Positions 29,971-39,634 are shown, numbered from the stretch's first letter. The stretch: DNA of 64,000 nucleotides from Chrysochromulina parva (GCA_002887195.1 PJAB01000006.1:1-64000), one strand, 5' to 3'. A program made the numbers and translations. Notes: generated by a model from the letters alone, not told the origin.

Positions 29971-32784
29971 ATGAGGAGGTGTGAGTGTGAAATGCGCGCC
30001 GACATGGAGTCCGGCGTGGTCGAGCCCATTCCCTACGCCGACCTGGAGTCGGGCTCAGCAGATGCGACATCAGACTTTTGTCAGCGTCTGCACCGGCACG
30101 GCTATGCGCTCGTGCGCTTTGCACCCACCGCAGAGGCGGAAATCGAGGCACTACGAGTGCTGGCAGCCGGCTTCTTTGCGCTGCCAGCCGAAAAGAAGCG
30201 CGCCATAGGCGACTTCCGCTTCGTCGGCGACACATATGCCGGCTATCGCGACAGCTCACAGATCGACTCCGAGTTCCTTGAGGTCCACGTGCGCCCAACC
30301 AGAGGTACTTACCCGCCGCTTGACGCGCCGGCAGGCATGAGCGCAGCAGCTGCAGCCCTACATGCCCGGCTCGATGGCATGGCGCGGCTCATGCTACGGC
30401 TCCTCGCCGCGCACATTGGCGTCGCAGCCGAGGCCTTCCTTGCGCTTCTCGATGCCGAAAATGAACGCCCAGCGCCACACGGCACCACCGGTGGCGGCGC
30501 CGTGACCGGCAGCGGTGGGGACGGAGGCGAACCTGACGAAGCTGACGAACCTCTAAGCAGCTCGGTACTGCGCGTGTGCCACTATCGGCGCCGCGCTGAC
30601 GCCGCCGCCAGTCGTGGCAGCGGCGGCCAACGCGGCGGCGGCGAGGACGACGGCGAGGTCGAGGTGCTCTTCGATGCCCACACGGATTCCTCTCTGCTCA
30701 CCCTCTCGACTCTTTGTCCCACGGCGCCGGGGCTACAGCTCGAGCAGCCCGGAGAGGACGGTCAGCCCGAGTGGCTGAGCGTGGAGCAGCTGCCTGGCGT
30801 CGGCGCCTGCGACCTCGAGGTGCACGTGGGCGACTTTCTCTCCTTTTTGACCAAGGACTACTTTGCGTCATGCGTGCACCGTGTGACCCGCCCTCGGTTC
30901 GGCCCCGGTCGCCTCTCGTTTCCATTCCTCGTCCGGCCGCGTAACGACCACGTGATCGACACACGCCCGTTCGACCCGAGCGGCGCGAATGCGCACTTGG
31001 TCGAGGTCTCCGAGATCTCGTGCCGGGAGCTGCGCAAGCTCTTCGACGCGCGCGGCAAACGCATGCTCGACGAGCGACGAACGGCCGACGCAGCGCATGC
31101 CAAGAAAGTAGAGGCGCTCGAGGCGCAGCGGCGCGAGCGTGCGGCCGCGTTCCGAGCGAAGCTGGCCGCGGGCGGCGTCAAGCTCGAGGACTCTTCCGAG
31201 GACGACGAGGAGGCTCCGGTGCCGGCAGCGCGTCCACTCAAGCCGACGGCGGCGGCGGCGGCGGCACTGGTGGCGGCTGTGGCACCCGGGCCGTCCCGAA
31301 CTCCGTGCACGAGCGCACCCCTCCTGCAAGGCTCGCTTAAGGACCCTCGCCGACAGCAGCCGCCCTCCGAGCGCCCGCCGCCGCGCACACGCTGGAGCCT
31401 GAGCGACTTGAGCGCTCTACGGCACGAGGAGTACCTATTCGTCTTCAAGCAGCACGACCTTCACATGGACCATCCGAACGAGTTGGTGACGCTCGACACG
31501 CAGCTGAACGCGTGCTTTGGCGCGCTGCGCGACCCGCAGGCGGCCTTTGGCTTTCGCCCCGTGCACCAGCTCGACTTTGCCACGTCGGGCGTGCTCTGCG
31601 TCGCCCTGAGCAAAAAGGCCGCCGCCGCCGCCAGCCGCCTCTTCGAGTCGCGTCAAACTTCCAAACTGTATCTAGCGCTCGTACACGGCTACCCGACGTG
31701 GGACAGCTTCACTGCGCGCGGTGCGATCGGCGAGGACGCCACCGACCCGCGCGGCTTCCGAATGGCCATCGAGGGCGACCCGGGCTGTACTAAGCCCCTA
31801 TCAGCCTCCACGGAGCTCTTCGTTGTCGCACGCGGGACGCTCGACGGACGGCCCGTGACCAAGCTGCTGATGCGACCCAAGGATGGGCGCCGGCATCAGC
31901 TGAGGCTGCACACCCGGGCAGCTGGGCACCCGATCGTCGGTGACGTGGCCTATTGCGGCGACACAATCGCGGTGCGGATGATGCTTCATGCGTGGAGGCT
32001 GCGGCTGCCGCTGCCGAAGCAGCCACAGCCGTTGTGTGTCACTACTGCGGACCCATTCCCGATTGCCACCAGAGCTGCCACCAGAGCAGCCCCCGCCTCC
32101 CCCGCCGCTCCCGCCGGTTCCGATGTCGCCTCTGGCGCCGCCTCATCCTCGCCGCTGCACCCTCCGAACTCGAGCGTCCGAAGAGCCTTCTTCGCCCCTT
32201 TCCCCCTCGCCCCTATCCCCCTCGCCCCCATCCCCCTCGCCCCCCTCGCCCTCGCCTGCACCGCGCTCGTAGCATGCGGTGCTCTCGCCTTCGGCAGTCC
32301 AAAGTCGAGGGCCGTCGCCGCCGCCGTCCTCGCCGCCGCGGCTACAGTAGCAACCGTGGCTACTATCGGGCACCTACGTCCTGCGATGGCCGGCGTGCCG
32401 TCGACTGCTGAGGTGCCGCTGGCGGTAAGTATCGGCCGCGGGGCAGTCGCGAGTGGAGGCGGCTGCGACAAACATGGCGGCGGCTGCGACGAGCATGGCG
32501 GCGGCTGCGACGAGCATGGCGGCGGCTGCGACGAGCATGGCAGCGGCTGCGACGAGCATGGCAGCGGCGGTGGAGGCGGCGGGGGGCAGCTGGAGCGCGA
32601 GGCAGTGGAGCACGGTGTGAGCCTGGCTGCAGGTGAAGAGAGCTTCGACACGGCGGCGGTCCTCAGGGAGCTCCGAGGCGAGGTCGCTGGCGCTGTCGTG
32701 GACGCTGCGCCACTGGAGGGAGTCACCTTCCGGTGTGTCGCGTACGTCCAGCCGCAATGGGCCGCCAATTCTCAACCGAGCTGA
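29971..32784 (+). CDS. 2OG-Fe(II) oxygenase fused to RPUSD1-like pseudouridine synthase
   Basis: One 937-codon frame carries two enzymes. The N-terminal half (about 30000-31020) is an isopenicillin-N-synthase-type 2-oxoglutarate/Fe(II) oxygenase: FDAHTDSSLLTL gives the HxD iron ligands, ASCVHRV the distal His, and RLSFPFL the RxS that binds 2OG. After a charged helix and disordered linker, the second half (about 31390-32020) is an RluA-type synthase: RPVHQLDFATSG carries the catalytic Asp in the HQLD form seen in RPUSD1, with KLYLALVHG and GRRHQLRLHTRAAGHPIVGD following. The C-terminal 240 residues are low complexity, with hydrophobic Ala/Leu stretches and a Cys/His-rich repeat (about 32470-32570). 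No splice site is needed between the halves. The start ATG 29971 lies 70 bp after the previous stop. Substrate is unknown; an RNA modification role is inferred. Confidence 0.85.
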   Translation: MRRCECEMRADMESGVVEPIPYADLESGSADATSDFCQRLHRHGYALVRFAPTAEAEIEALRVLAAGFFALPAEKKRAIGDFRFVGDTYAGYRDSSQIDSEFLEVHVRPTRGTYPPLDAPAGMSAAAAALHARLDGMARLMLRLLAAHIGVAAEAFLALLDAENERPAPHGTTGGGAVTGSGGDGGEPDEADEPLSSSVLRVCHYRRRADAAASRGSGGQRGGGEDDGEVEVLFDAHTDSSLLTLSTLCPTAPGLQLEQPGEDGQPEWLSVEQLPGVGACDLEVHVGDFLSFLTKDYFASCVHRVTRPRFGPGRLSFPFLVRPRNDHVIDTRPFDPSGANAHLVEVSEISCRELRKLFDARGKRMLDERRTADAAHAKKVEALEAQRRERAAAFRAKLAAGGVKLEDSSEDDEEAPVPAARPLKPTAAAAAALVAAVAPGPSRTPCTSAPLLQGSLKDPRRQQPPSERPPPRTRWSLSDLSALRHEEYLFVFKQHDLHMDHPNELVTLDTQLNACFGALRDPQAAFGFRPVHQLDFATSGVLCVALSKKAAAAASRLFESRQTSKLYLALVHGYPTWDSFTARGAIGEDATDPRGFRMAIEGDPGCTKPLSASTELFVVARGTLDGRPVTKLLMRPKDGRRHQLRLHTRAAGHPIVGDVAYCGDTIAVRMMLHAWRLRLPLPKQPQPLCVTTADPFPIATRAATRAAPASPAAPAGSDVASGAASSSPLHPPNSSVRRAFFAPFPLAPIPLAPIPLAPLALACTALVACGALAFGSPKSRAVAAAVLAAAATVATVATIGHLRPAMAGVPSTAEVPLAVSIGRGAVASGGGCDKHGGGCDEHGGGCDEHGGGCDEHGSGCDEHGSGGGGGGGQLEREAVEHGVSLAAGEESFDTAAVLRELRGEVAGAVVDAAPLEGVTFRCVAYVQPQWAANSQPS
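32470..32572 (+). repeat. 21-bp Cys/His coding repeat
   Basis: About five copies of a 21-bp unit encoding HGGGCDE, the last two with GSG. They give a regular spacing of Cys, His and Asp near the C-terminus of the oxygenase/synthase fusion. Metal binding is possible but unproven. Confidence 0.8.
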
Positions 32785-33303
32785 AGATGGGCCCACGACA
32801 GCGCCCGCGACAGCGCCCGCGACAGCGCCCACGACAGCGCCTCGCCGAGCTGAAGAGGGCCCCACGAGGAACGAGTCCTTCCTCGCGGTTATAGTCGAAG
32901 CGGTCGGTTTTGCGGACTCGGTAGTCGGTTGTCGGTTCGGGCGATTACCCCGCCCCGGGAAGCGGGATTTCTTTCGTCACTTTAGGCACGGCATTACATC
33001 CATTCTGCGATACGGCATGCTATACTCCCAGAATTGTGCACATCAGCTGCACAACACATCGTCTAAAAGACACAAGAACAATGCACCACTACACACGCCA
33101 CACGATCAAAAGAACACCCCCCGCGGCGGAAAAACCGTACGATCATCTCACGCCCCCCCTTCGGGAGTTCCTTGCGCTCCGCCCTGCTCTCGGCACGGCG
33201 GTCACACATCCGGCACTTTACACCCCCTTGCCGCACATGCGCGGCCCCGGCCGCACGCCGCGGCCGCCTGCCCGCCGCAGGGCTGCGCCCCGCGCGCGCG
33301 CGC
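32785..33303. other. Convergent intergenic region
   Basis: A 519-bp region between the oxygenase/synthase gene (+) and the coiled-coil gene (-). It has four copies of a 12-bp unit, GACAGCGCCCGC, at about 32799-32848, and otherwise AT-richer sequence typical of 3' UTRs. No gene is seen. Confidence 0.6.
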
Positions 33304-34350
33304 TCAAGCGGTCAGGCGGTAGGGCGTGACGGGGAGGGGCGCGATGGTGACGCCCGCAATCTGCGCCGCCTCCGCCCGAGGCTGGCTCAGGAGCTTCGCC
33401 TTCTCGGGGTCGGCGAAGCGCGACGTGTACATCGCGTCGCGCAGCTCGCGGTTGGCACGCTCACGCTCCTCGCGCTTCTCGGTGATCTTCATCGCATCCT
33501 CCACCTTGCGCTCGCGCTCGGCGCCCGCCAGAGTGGATTTGGTCTTGATGACATCCTTGCGCGCGTCGCGCATATGCTCCTTGATGAAGTCGTTCTTCTC
33601 GTGGTTGTCGTGCGCGTGCGTCAGGAACGCCTCGCGCTCCTGCTTCGAGAGCGACCTCCACCGCCGCTCGGTGCGGCGCACCTCGCCACCCATCTCCTCC
33701 TTTTGATGGAAGGAGAAGTTCTTAGACTCCTCCGGGTTACTGAACTCCTTGTGCTTGGTCGTCTCGACGAGCTGCCGCTTCTCCTCGAGCCGGTACGTGC
33801 GCTGCACGTGCCGCTGCTTGTTGTTCACCTGGGCGAGCTGCTTCACCTGCCGCCCCAGCTCCGCCTTCTGCTCGGCAGTCTCCGCGAGCCGCGCCTTGGT
33901 GCGCTCCATCTGCTCCGGGCCGTGCTGAACGGTCAGCTCGTGCCCAAACTGCATCCACTCCTCACGCTGCTGCGCCGCCATCTCCTTCATCTCCTCCAGC
34001 TCCGCCTTGTACTCCGCGCCGCGCGTCAGGTTCGCCTGCCGCACCGCCTCGACCTCCATCTTGGCCTTGCCAAACTGGTCAGCGGTCTTCTTGTGCAGGG
34101 CCTGCTTGCGCTCCCAGAACTTGCTGTTCTCGTGCTGCTTGTACTGAAGGCGTTCGCGCGAGAACTCCTTCTCCTGCTCCACGATCAGCTTGTTCTGCAG
34201 CTCCACCTTCCATCGGCTGAAGGCGGCCTCAGTCACCTCCGAGGGTGCACCCGCCGCCATCGGCGACTGCTGCGGCGAGGGCGTACGCGTGGCCGCAACA
34301 ATAGGCTTCGGGTTGGTCATCGACGAGTGGAAGACGGTCGTGGGCGGCAT
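33304..34350 (-). CDS. Coiled-coil protein, probably flagellar
   Basis: A 348-residue protein from ATG 34350 (MPPTTVFHSSMTNPKP). Apart from about 50 disordered N-terminal residues it is nearly all charged helix, for example RWKVELQNKLIVEQEKEFSR, EWMQFGHELTVQHGPEQMER and FIKEHMRDARKDVIKTKSTL. I do not recognise a named domain. The composition, lack of targeting signals and position divergent to a gene with a PG-rich (axonemal) motif suggest a flagellar or basal-body component, but this is weak. The long frame on the opposite strand (33172-34482) is the Leu-rich antisense of this coiled coil. Confidence 0.7.
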   Translation of the reverse strand: MPPTTVFHSSMTNPKPIVAATRTPSPQQSPMAAGAPSEVTEAAFSRWKVELQNKLIVEQEKEFSRERLQYKQHENSKFWERKQALHKKTADQFGKAKMEVEAVRQANLTRGAEYKAELEEMKEMAAQQREEWMQFGHELTVQHGPEQMERTKARLAETAEQKAELGRQVKQLAQVNNKQRHVQRTYRLEEKRQLVETTKHKEFSNPEESKNFSFHQKEEMGGEVRRTERRWRSLSKQEREAFLTHAHDNHEKNDFIKEHMRDARKDVIKTKSTLAGAERERKVEDAMKITEKREERERANRELRDAMYTSRFADPEKAKLLSQPRAEAAQIAGVTIAPLPVTPYRLTA

Positions 34351-34653
34351 GGCAGCCTCCTCCCTCGCGCGAGCGCCGGCAACAACCCACAAGCCCAAAG
34401 GAAGTGCAAGACCCGCGAGGGCTCCAAAAACAAAGAGTCGTTTTCGCCAAAGTTTGTCTCGTTAGCATTCGCGTCATGGTGAGCGCTGCGTTCACGTGAT
34501 GGGTTCGTGAATGGAGCTCCAGCACAGAGAATGCCTGACCGACAGACGAAGAGACGTTGTATGGATTTCGCAAGCGGCCGGCGAGACTTGACTTGACTTG
34601 ACTTGACTTGACTTGACTTGACTTGACTTGGCTGAATTGACAATTCACTCATC
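34351..34653. promoter_or_regulatory. Divergent promoter region with (ACTTG)9
   Basis: A 303-bp region between two divergent probable flagellar genes. Nine perfect ACTTG copies at 34586-34630 end 23 bp before the ATG of the plus-strand gene. A bidirectional promoter is inferred from the arrangement. Confidence 0.55.
34586..34630. repeat. (ACTTG)9 pentanucleotide array
   Basis: Nine perfect tandem copies, the longest of the CTTGA-type arrays in the window. Located in the 5' region of the gene starting at 34654. Confidence 0.95.
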
Positions 34654-35688
34654 ATGGGTGGGCAGGACGACGAAGAAGCTGCGGAGACCGTGCCGGGCGA
34701 GGAACTGGCCTCGAGCGACGCGCTCACCGAGCAGCGGCGGCAGCAGCATGAGCAGCGGATGTGGCAACAGCAGGTACAGCAGTACCAGCAGCAGCAGATG
34801 CAGCAGGCGCTGCTCGCATACCTGCAGCAATCGCAGCACGATGTGCAGCAGCACGCCCAGGAGGCGGCGGAGTGGCGCTTGCGCGCCCAGGCGGCTGAGG
34901 GCCGTCTCCACGCGCTCGCACCCCTAGTCCGCGTGACGTGCGCTACGAGCGAGAAAATCCTCGATCGCCTTGCGCAGGCTACGTCCCTTGCCGACCTCTC
35001 GGACCTCTCGCGCATGGCTTTTGAGGTACGCACCACCATGATGAGCGCCGAAGAAAAAATGGCGGGAATGACGACGACCAGTGGCGGCAGCAAAGGTTCG
35101 ACGCTGCCCAAGATTGGACCGGGCTTTGCGACCGGCGGCCGTGGTGGTGGTGGTGGTGGTGGTGGTGGTGGTGGTGGTGGTGGTGGTGGTGGCGGGGTCC
35201 AAGGAAGCCGCACAGACCGCTTCAGCGACGCCCATAGCATCTACAAGACGGCGGCACTGAAGACGCCGGGCGTAGGCGAGTACGAAGCGGCGGCTGCAAT
35301 TGATAAACTGAAGGGCGGCAGCTTCTCAGAGAGCTCTTCGCGCGGCAACTCGGCCTTCCGCTCGCGACAACCTCAGCAGCCGCGACCTCGTGCCGTACCT
35401 CATGAGCCCACGGCTTCACACCGCCCCGCCGCTCGCGTGCCGCAAAGTCGCACCTCAACGCAAACGCCACCAAGCCGCGGCGCTGGCGCTGGCAGTCCAG
35501 GCCGTCCACGCGACAGAAATGGCGCGGCGGCGGCGGCGGCACACAGGGACTTTGCGCCGTCGCTCACGCCGTACCCTTCCAGCTTTTCGGGCTATCAGAT
35601 GGTGCCGTGGCCCTCGCCTTTCCACCAGCCGGTGGCCTCGTGGATTACAGGGCCAGCGCACGGGCAGTTCCTGCCAGCGCCGAGGTGA
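34654..35688 (+). CDS. Gln-rich, poly-Gly protein with one PG-rich repeat
   Basis: A 344-residue protein. The first part is a Gln-rich helix (WQQQVQQYQQQQMQQALLAY) followed by a coiled stretch. A run of 18 glycines (35142-35194, a GGT microsatellite) separates it from SIYKTAALKTPGVGEYEAAA, which resembles the sperm-tail PG-rich repeat of axonemal proteins. The C-terminus is disordered and Pro/Arg-rich. No membrane or targeting signal is visible. Together with the divergent coiled-coil gene it may belong to a flagellar expression group; this is inference. Confidence 0.65.
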   Translation: MGGQDDEEAAETVPGEELASSDALTEQRRQQHEQRMWQQQVQQYQQQQMQQALLAYLQQSQHDVQQHAQEAAEWRLRAQAAEGRLHALAPLVRVTCATSEKILDRLAQATSLADLSDLSRMAFEVRTTMMSAEEKMAGMTTTSGGSKGSTLPKIGPGFATGGRGGGGGGGGGGGGGGGGGGVQGSRTDRFSDAHSIYKTAALKTPGVGEYEAAAAIDKLKGGSFSESSSRGNSAFRSRQPQQPRPRAVPHEPTASHRPAARVPQSRTSTQTPPSRGAGAGSPGRPRDRNGAAAAAAHRDFAPSLTPYPSSFSGYQMVPWPSPFHQPVASWITGPAHGQFLPAPR

Positions 35689-36034
35689 TGTGGTGCCCTT
35701 TCACCGGGTGCGCTGCGGATCGCGTCTCCACGACTCGAAAGGGAGGCAGAGAAGTTGCGACGCGACGAGTACTAGCTACGGCTACGCGTCGTACGCATCC
35801 GTCGCGGCCCGTTTATGAAGTAGCATGCTTGGAAGTATTTTTGATTCTACGATTCTACGAGAACTTGAAAGCCATATATGAATACAGATGCCGTAGCCGC
35901 CATGCGCCATCGCCACGCCGTTGTCCCGCCGTCCGATCGGATGGTCCCGCTCCCCGGGCCCCGGGGGCGGCGCGGAGCCGGTTTGCATGGGCCGGCGAAT
36001 ATCTTTTCATTAGGTAGCACAGGCATGGGCGAAT
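35689..36034. other. Intergenic region
   Basis: A 346-bp region between convergent genes. AT-richer in part, with no open frame showing protein features and no recognisable RNA gene. Confidence 0.55.
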
Positions 36035-36487
36035 TTACGTATTATCATACCACTGGCCCACACTGACGTAATCTGGGAGGCGGCCTGGGAACAGGCGTGC
36101 AGAATTCTGCCGGCTCTCACGCTCGGCGAGCTCCTTCTCGAGAGCTCTCCGCCGCGTTTGCTCCATCAAGATCTCCTTCTGAAGGTCTTCGATACGGTCC
36201 ATGACGCTGCTCGTGAACGACACCGCACTCACTCTCGAGAGCCTCGAGAGCTCCGAGCCATTTCCGTTCTTGTAGAGAAGCGAACTTGTTTTTGGTGCCT
36301 TCGACATTTCAGACAGCAGAACAGATCGCACGTCGTCTTGGGTCGCGACATGCCTGACCTCATTATACTTATTTTCGAGTGCAATGCGCTCCGTCCACAT
36401 TTTGCTGGAGTTCACGTCATACAAGTTGCATTGCGGCACCTGGATGGGATTGGGCTTCGAGTAGGAGCCATTTGCGCGTCTGGCCAT
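36035..36487 (-). CDS. Small coiled-coil protein of unknown function
   Basis: 150 residues from ATG 36487 (MARRANGSYSKPNPIQ). The N-terminal third reads VPQCNLYDVNSSKMWTERIA and the C-terminal part is a heptad-like helix (MDRIEDLQKEILMEQTRRRA). The reading frame uses AT-rich third positions more than neighbouring genes, so it is either weakly expressed or of different origin. The composition and length resemble small axonemal or centriolar proteins. I do not recognise the family, and the call as a gene rests on length and plausible composition. Confidence 0.5.
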   Translation of the reverse strand: MARRANGSYSKPNPIQVPQCNLYDVNSSKMWTERIALENKYNEVRHVATQDDVRSVLLSEMSKAPKTSSLLYKNGNGSELSRLSRVSAVSFTSSVMDRIEDLQKEILMEQTRRRALEKELAERESRQNSARLFPGRLPDYVSVGQWYDNT

Positions 36488-36937
36488 CACGGCGGTCCTG
36501 TACTCTCAGTCGAACGAAAAAGAAGCGGTGAACAAAATCCGTTTCGTTTTTCAACTTGCGTAACAGACTTCTGACATGTTTACTGTAAGAGTTTAACCCA
36601 ATTTCGTTGAGCAACAACACGCGACAATAGGAACGCGGCCGCTTCGCGCTGCAGCCACCTGCATGGTGCATGTCGTGAAGACCAAATCGAATTATTATTT
36701 CGGGCAGTGAATTTCACGGTGTTTGGGCGTAAATATTGGTGTGTTACTTGTATGGGTATGCTGTGTGGTTCGACTTGTTATTGCCCCATCCCTTCCGTTC
36801 GCACGAGGGCATGACAATGTGGTTTCCGACTCGCCCCGTGCAAGGAGGCGCGCTAGGTAAGCGCAAGCGGTGTTGAGCCGACTTCGAAACTACTACAACG
36901 CCGGGCGCAGAGGAGTGCGCGGGCGAGCGGCGGGACC
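36488..36937. other. Intergenic region, relatively AT-rich
   Basis: 450 bp upstream of two divergent genes, more AT-rich than the surrounding DNA around 36500-36800. No gene is seen. It should hold both promoters; no clear TATA element or repeat was found. Confidence 0.5.
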
Positions 36938-38032
36938 ATGGGCTCGTGCCGTCGTACTGCTGGGCCCTGCAGGCTGTCCATCGTCAACTGTGCATGCTCA
37001 TCATCGACAGCATCCAGTCCCCTTCGACCTCTCGGTCTTCAGATCTGCATGCTTGCAAGCATGTTGGCCTGCGTACGTGCCGTTCCTATGTGCACTCCTG
37101 GCTGCAATGTTCAGAGACTAAACCAGCGGCCATGCGGCTTTCGCACTGGCATCGAATGTCTACCGCGACCGTACAGCATCACTGATCTCACAGCCCTGCC
37201 CTCAGGGGACCTCCAGGCCCTGTACTTGCAAACACGGCACGAGGCCGCGCTTGATTGCAATAATTCCTCCTTTATCTCAAGAGAGTCCGGAGGATGGTGT
37301 CTCATTCCTAATGGGCTGTTGCGCAAAGGCTCAGACGACCTTCCAAAAGGTCACGCGCCGCCTTCTCCACAATTTGTGAGGTCTCTTGACCAGTTCCTGC
37401 GCGTCGACACAGACGACGGCACCAAAGTCTACCACAGTGCCGCCGACTTCGGGGCGGGCGTGGGACAGCTTGGAAAGGCGTTGCAGGCAGTCGACCCGCT
37501 CCATAAGTACCGTGCGTACGATGGCTCTGGCAACGTGGAGTCGTGGACGCGAGGTTACGTCAAGTTTGCAGACATGACAACGCCGCTATCTTTACCTAAG
37601 GCTCACTGGGTCATCTCGACAGAAGCGGGCGAGCACGTTCCAAACGCGATGGAGTCGAACTTCATCCGCAACTTGCACCTCCACAACTGCCTCGGTATCA
37701 TTCTCACGTGGGCCTCTCTCAACCAGGGAGGGTACGGACACATTAACACTCACGACCCTCTCTACTTGATGGAGCTGTTTGAGGAACTTGATTACGTTCT
37801 GGACGTGCCCAGCACAGCACGCTTTCTAAGCAGCAGGTGGGGGCTCAACCTAACCGCCGCTCAGCAGTGCGTAAGTGGTGCAGGCGTCTCCAATGATCGT
37901 GCCTCTGAGGATGGTGCCCGTTTGCGTCGAAGGCATGGTACGGGAATGTTTGGCATGCCATCTACGAGGTACTATCCGTGCGGCACGCTAATGGTGCTGC
38001 GTCGTAAGCAGCCGTTGGACTCTTGCGAATGA
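36938..38032 (+). CDS. SAM-dependent methyltransferase-like protein
   Basis: A 364-residue frame. A Rossmann-type methyltransferase core is visible: AADFGAGVGQLGKALQ (motif I, near 37440-37490), then YRAYDGSGNVE with the acidic residue expected at the end of strand 2, and AHWVISTEAGEHVPNAMESN followed by LGIILTWA, which fits motifs IV to VI. The C-terminal part (GGYGHINTHDPLYLMELFEE) is also conserved in such small orphan methyltransferases. The N-terminal 60 residues are Cys-rich with a hydrophobic MLASMLACVRAV, perhaps a signal anchor, but the start is uncertain and an upstream exon is possible. Substrate unknown. The third-position composition is less GC-rich than in neighbouring genes. 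Confidence 0.65.
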   Translation: MGSCRRTAGPCRLSIVNCACSSSTASSPLRPLGLQICMLASMLACVRAVPMCTPGCNVQRLNQRPCGFRTGIECLPRPYSITDLTALPSGDLQALYLQTRHEAALDCNNSSFISRESGGWCLIPNGLLRKGSDDLPKGHAPPSPQFVRSLDQFLRVDTDDGTKVYHSAADFGAGVGQLGKALQAVDPLHKYRAYDGSGNVESWTRGYVKFADMTTPLSLPKAHWVISTEAGEHVPNAMESNFIRNLHLHNCLGIILTWASLNQGGYGHINTHDPLYLMELFEELDYVLDVPSTARFLSSRWGLNLTAAQQCVSGAGVSNDRASEDGARLRRRHGTGMFGMPSTRYYPCGTLMVLRRKQPLDSCE

Positions 38033-38630
38033 CCGTATGTGCTCGCTTTTTATGTGAGCGGCTCCTTGACGGAGGTACGCTGAACTTTGGCCAATGCAGT
38101 ATGACCTGTTCTGAGCTTTCAGCTTTTCTACGCGAGGTGCAACGGCTCCATTTCTATCAAACCGCCCGTGCCAGATCCACCCGTGCCTGGGCGTCCAGCT
38201 CTGAGAGCGCTGAGTTATTCGATGGGACTCCATGAGCCATTGCCATGAGCTCTTAGTACTTAGATCACGACACACATCGGGGGATCCGCGGCGCTGTCGT
38301 GAGCTCGTGCACACACTCGCTCACTCGCCAGACGTGGCTGTGAGATTTGCGCCTTTAAGACCCCCTCCTGCGTCGGGGCTCCCGGGCCGAGAAGCGAAGC
38401 GTTAAAAGAAAGTTCTGTGCTGAAATAGCTAAATCGGTATCCGGACGGGCGCCGCGGCCCGGGCCGGGGCCCCGGGCCCGGCCGAGCCCGACCGGACAGC
38501 CCTTCCCATAACTCCCACCACGCTCCACGGCAAACAAATCTAATGGAACGAGCTCCACACCGTACTAGTACTCGTAACGGCTGCAAACGATTTGATTAAG
38601 GCAAATGGCTAGAGATCTCTACAGACTACA
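38033..38630. other. Convergent intergenic region
   Basis: 598 bp between the methyltransferase-like (+) and thioredoxin/CHCH (-) genes. A GC-rich, palindromic tract (GGCCCGGGCCGGGGCCCC and neighbours, about 38454-38490) could fold strongly. No gene is seen. Confidence 0.55.
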
Positions 38631-39368
38631 CTACACAGCCGCGAACTCACTGTAGCGCGCAGCCAGATGGGCGTGGTCGTCGGGATGAACGCTCCAACGC
38701 CCCGACATGCACAAGAGGTATTCGTGTCGCTCCCTCGCGCACAGGTTCGGCCGATCCCTGCGATGGCGCATGCACGACGCGTAGGTCGCCGACGTGTCTT
38801 TGCATGCGTGGTTGTCCACTCGCTCCATGGTTGCAGGGTTGGCCCACGCGGCAGCTTCGGTGCGAGGAGCCGGAGTGTGGAGCTGCTGCTGCTGCTGCGG
38901 CGGCGGCGGCGGTTGTACGCGAAGCGGTGCCGGGAACCCGATGCGCTGCTCGATGAACGCGAGGAGCGCGTCGTAGCCGCGATCTCCTGCATAGCGCTCT
39001 GGCTTGGCGTCAGATGCATAGTGGGGCCACTTGGCAGCAGCATCAAACCAGAGCAGCGTTGGGAACGCGTACACCTGGAAGCGGTCGAGCAGCTCGGCTG
39101 CCGTGTCAGACGACGCGCTGGCGATTCCGACGCCACTGTCTGCAAAGCTAGCGGTGAGCATCTCAAGCGTGCCGCCCAGCTCGGCACAGCGTCGGCCGCA
39201 CCACGGCGACACAAACGCTACCATCGCAACTGGGTACTCTCGCAACTCTTGATCGAACGTTCGGTCAGTGAGCGACAACGTTGTTGAAGCAGCTCTGCAT
39301 GCGCATCCAGACAACACCACGAGCGTCCACAGTTTCAACAGCGCGTCCTTCGCCTTGGGGTCCACCAT
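38631..39368 (-). CDS. Thioredoxin-fold protein with C-terminal twin CX9C domain
   Basis: 245 residues from ATG 39368. A hydrophobic N-terminus (LWTLVVLSGCACRA) looks like a signal peptide. The next ~120 residues are a PDI-like thioredoxin fold: FDQELREYPVAMVAFVSPWC, then YAFPTLLWFD with the cis-Pro. The redox site reads WCGRRC, with three residues between the cysteines instead of the usual two. After a Pro/Gln linker the C-terminus has CKDTSATYASC and CARERHEYLLC, each CX9C, ten residues apart, the twin CX9C hairpin of CHCH proteins that are normally oxidised in the mitochondrial intermembrane space. The combination is unusual, and the localisation signals conflict (secretory versus mitochondrial). 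Oxidative folding or redox sensing is a reasonable guess. Confidence 0.7.
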   Translation of the reverse strand: MVDPKAKDALLKLWTLVVLSGCACRAASTTLSLTDRTFDQELREYPVAMVAFVSPWCGRRCAELGGTLEMLTASFADSGVGIASASSDTAAELLDRFQVYAFPTLLWFDAAAKWPHYASDAKPERYAGDRGYDALLAFIEQRIGFPAPLRVQPPPPPQQQQQLHTPAPRTEAAAWANPATMERVDNHACKDTSATYASCMRHRRDRPNLCARERHEYLLCMSGRWSVHPDDHAHLAARYSEFAAV

Positions 39369-39634
39369 GCCGAGCAGCTAACGCGCCTCGCGATACGGCG
39401 CGGGCGCGTGAATGGGCTTTTTTCCCGTGCTGGTGGAAGGATAATAAAAAAGAGAAAAATGAATGCGCAAAAACTTGGATTTGAGAGCTCATTCATGGCA
39501 AACCGTGGCCTCTCGTGTGACTCTTTCCATGGAGCCGTGTTGGCAAAGATACGCGACCGTGGCTCTTTCCTCACCGGTTGTCGCGTCTGTCGTGTTAACG
39601 TTCACACACGAGCGATCTTGCGAAAGCCGGAATC

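Noticed and set aside
32633..33322. 229-codon plus-strand frame after the oxygenase/synthase gene
   Set aside because: Overlaps the end of the supported gene in another frame and has no domain or codon bias.
33172..34482. 436-codon plus-strand open frame
   Set aside because: It is the Leu-rich antisense of the charged coiled-coil gene at 33304-34350, a typical shadow of E/K/Q-rich coding DNA.
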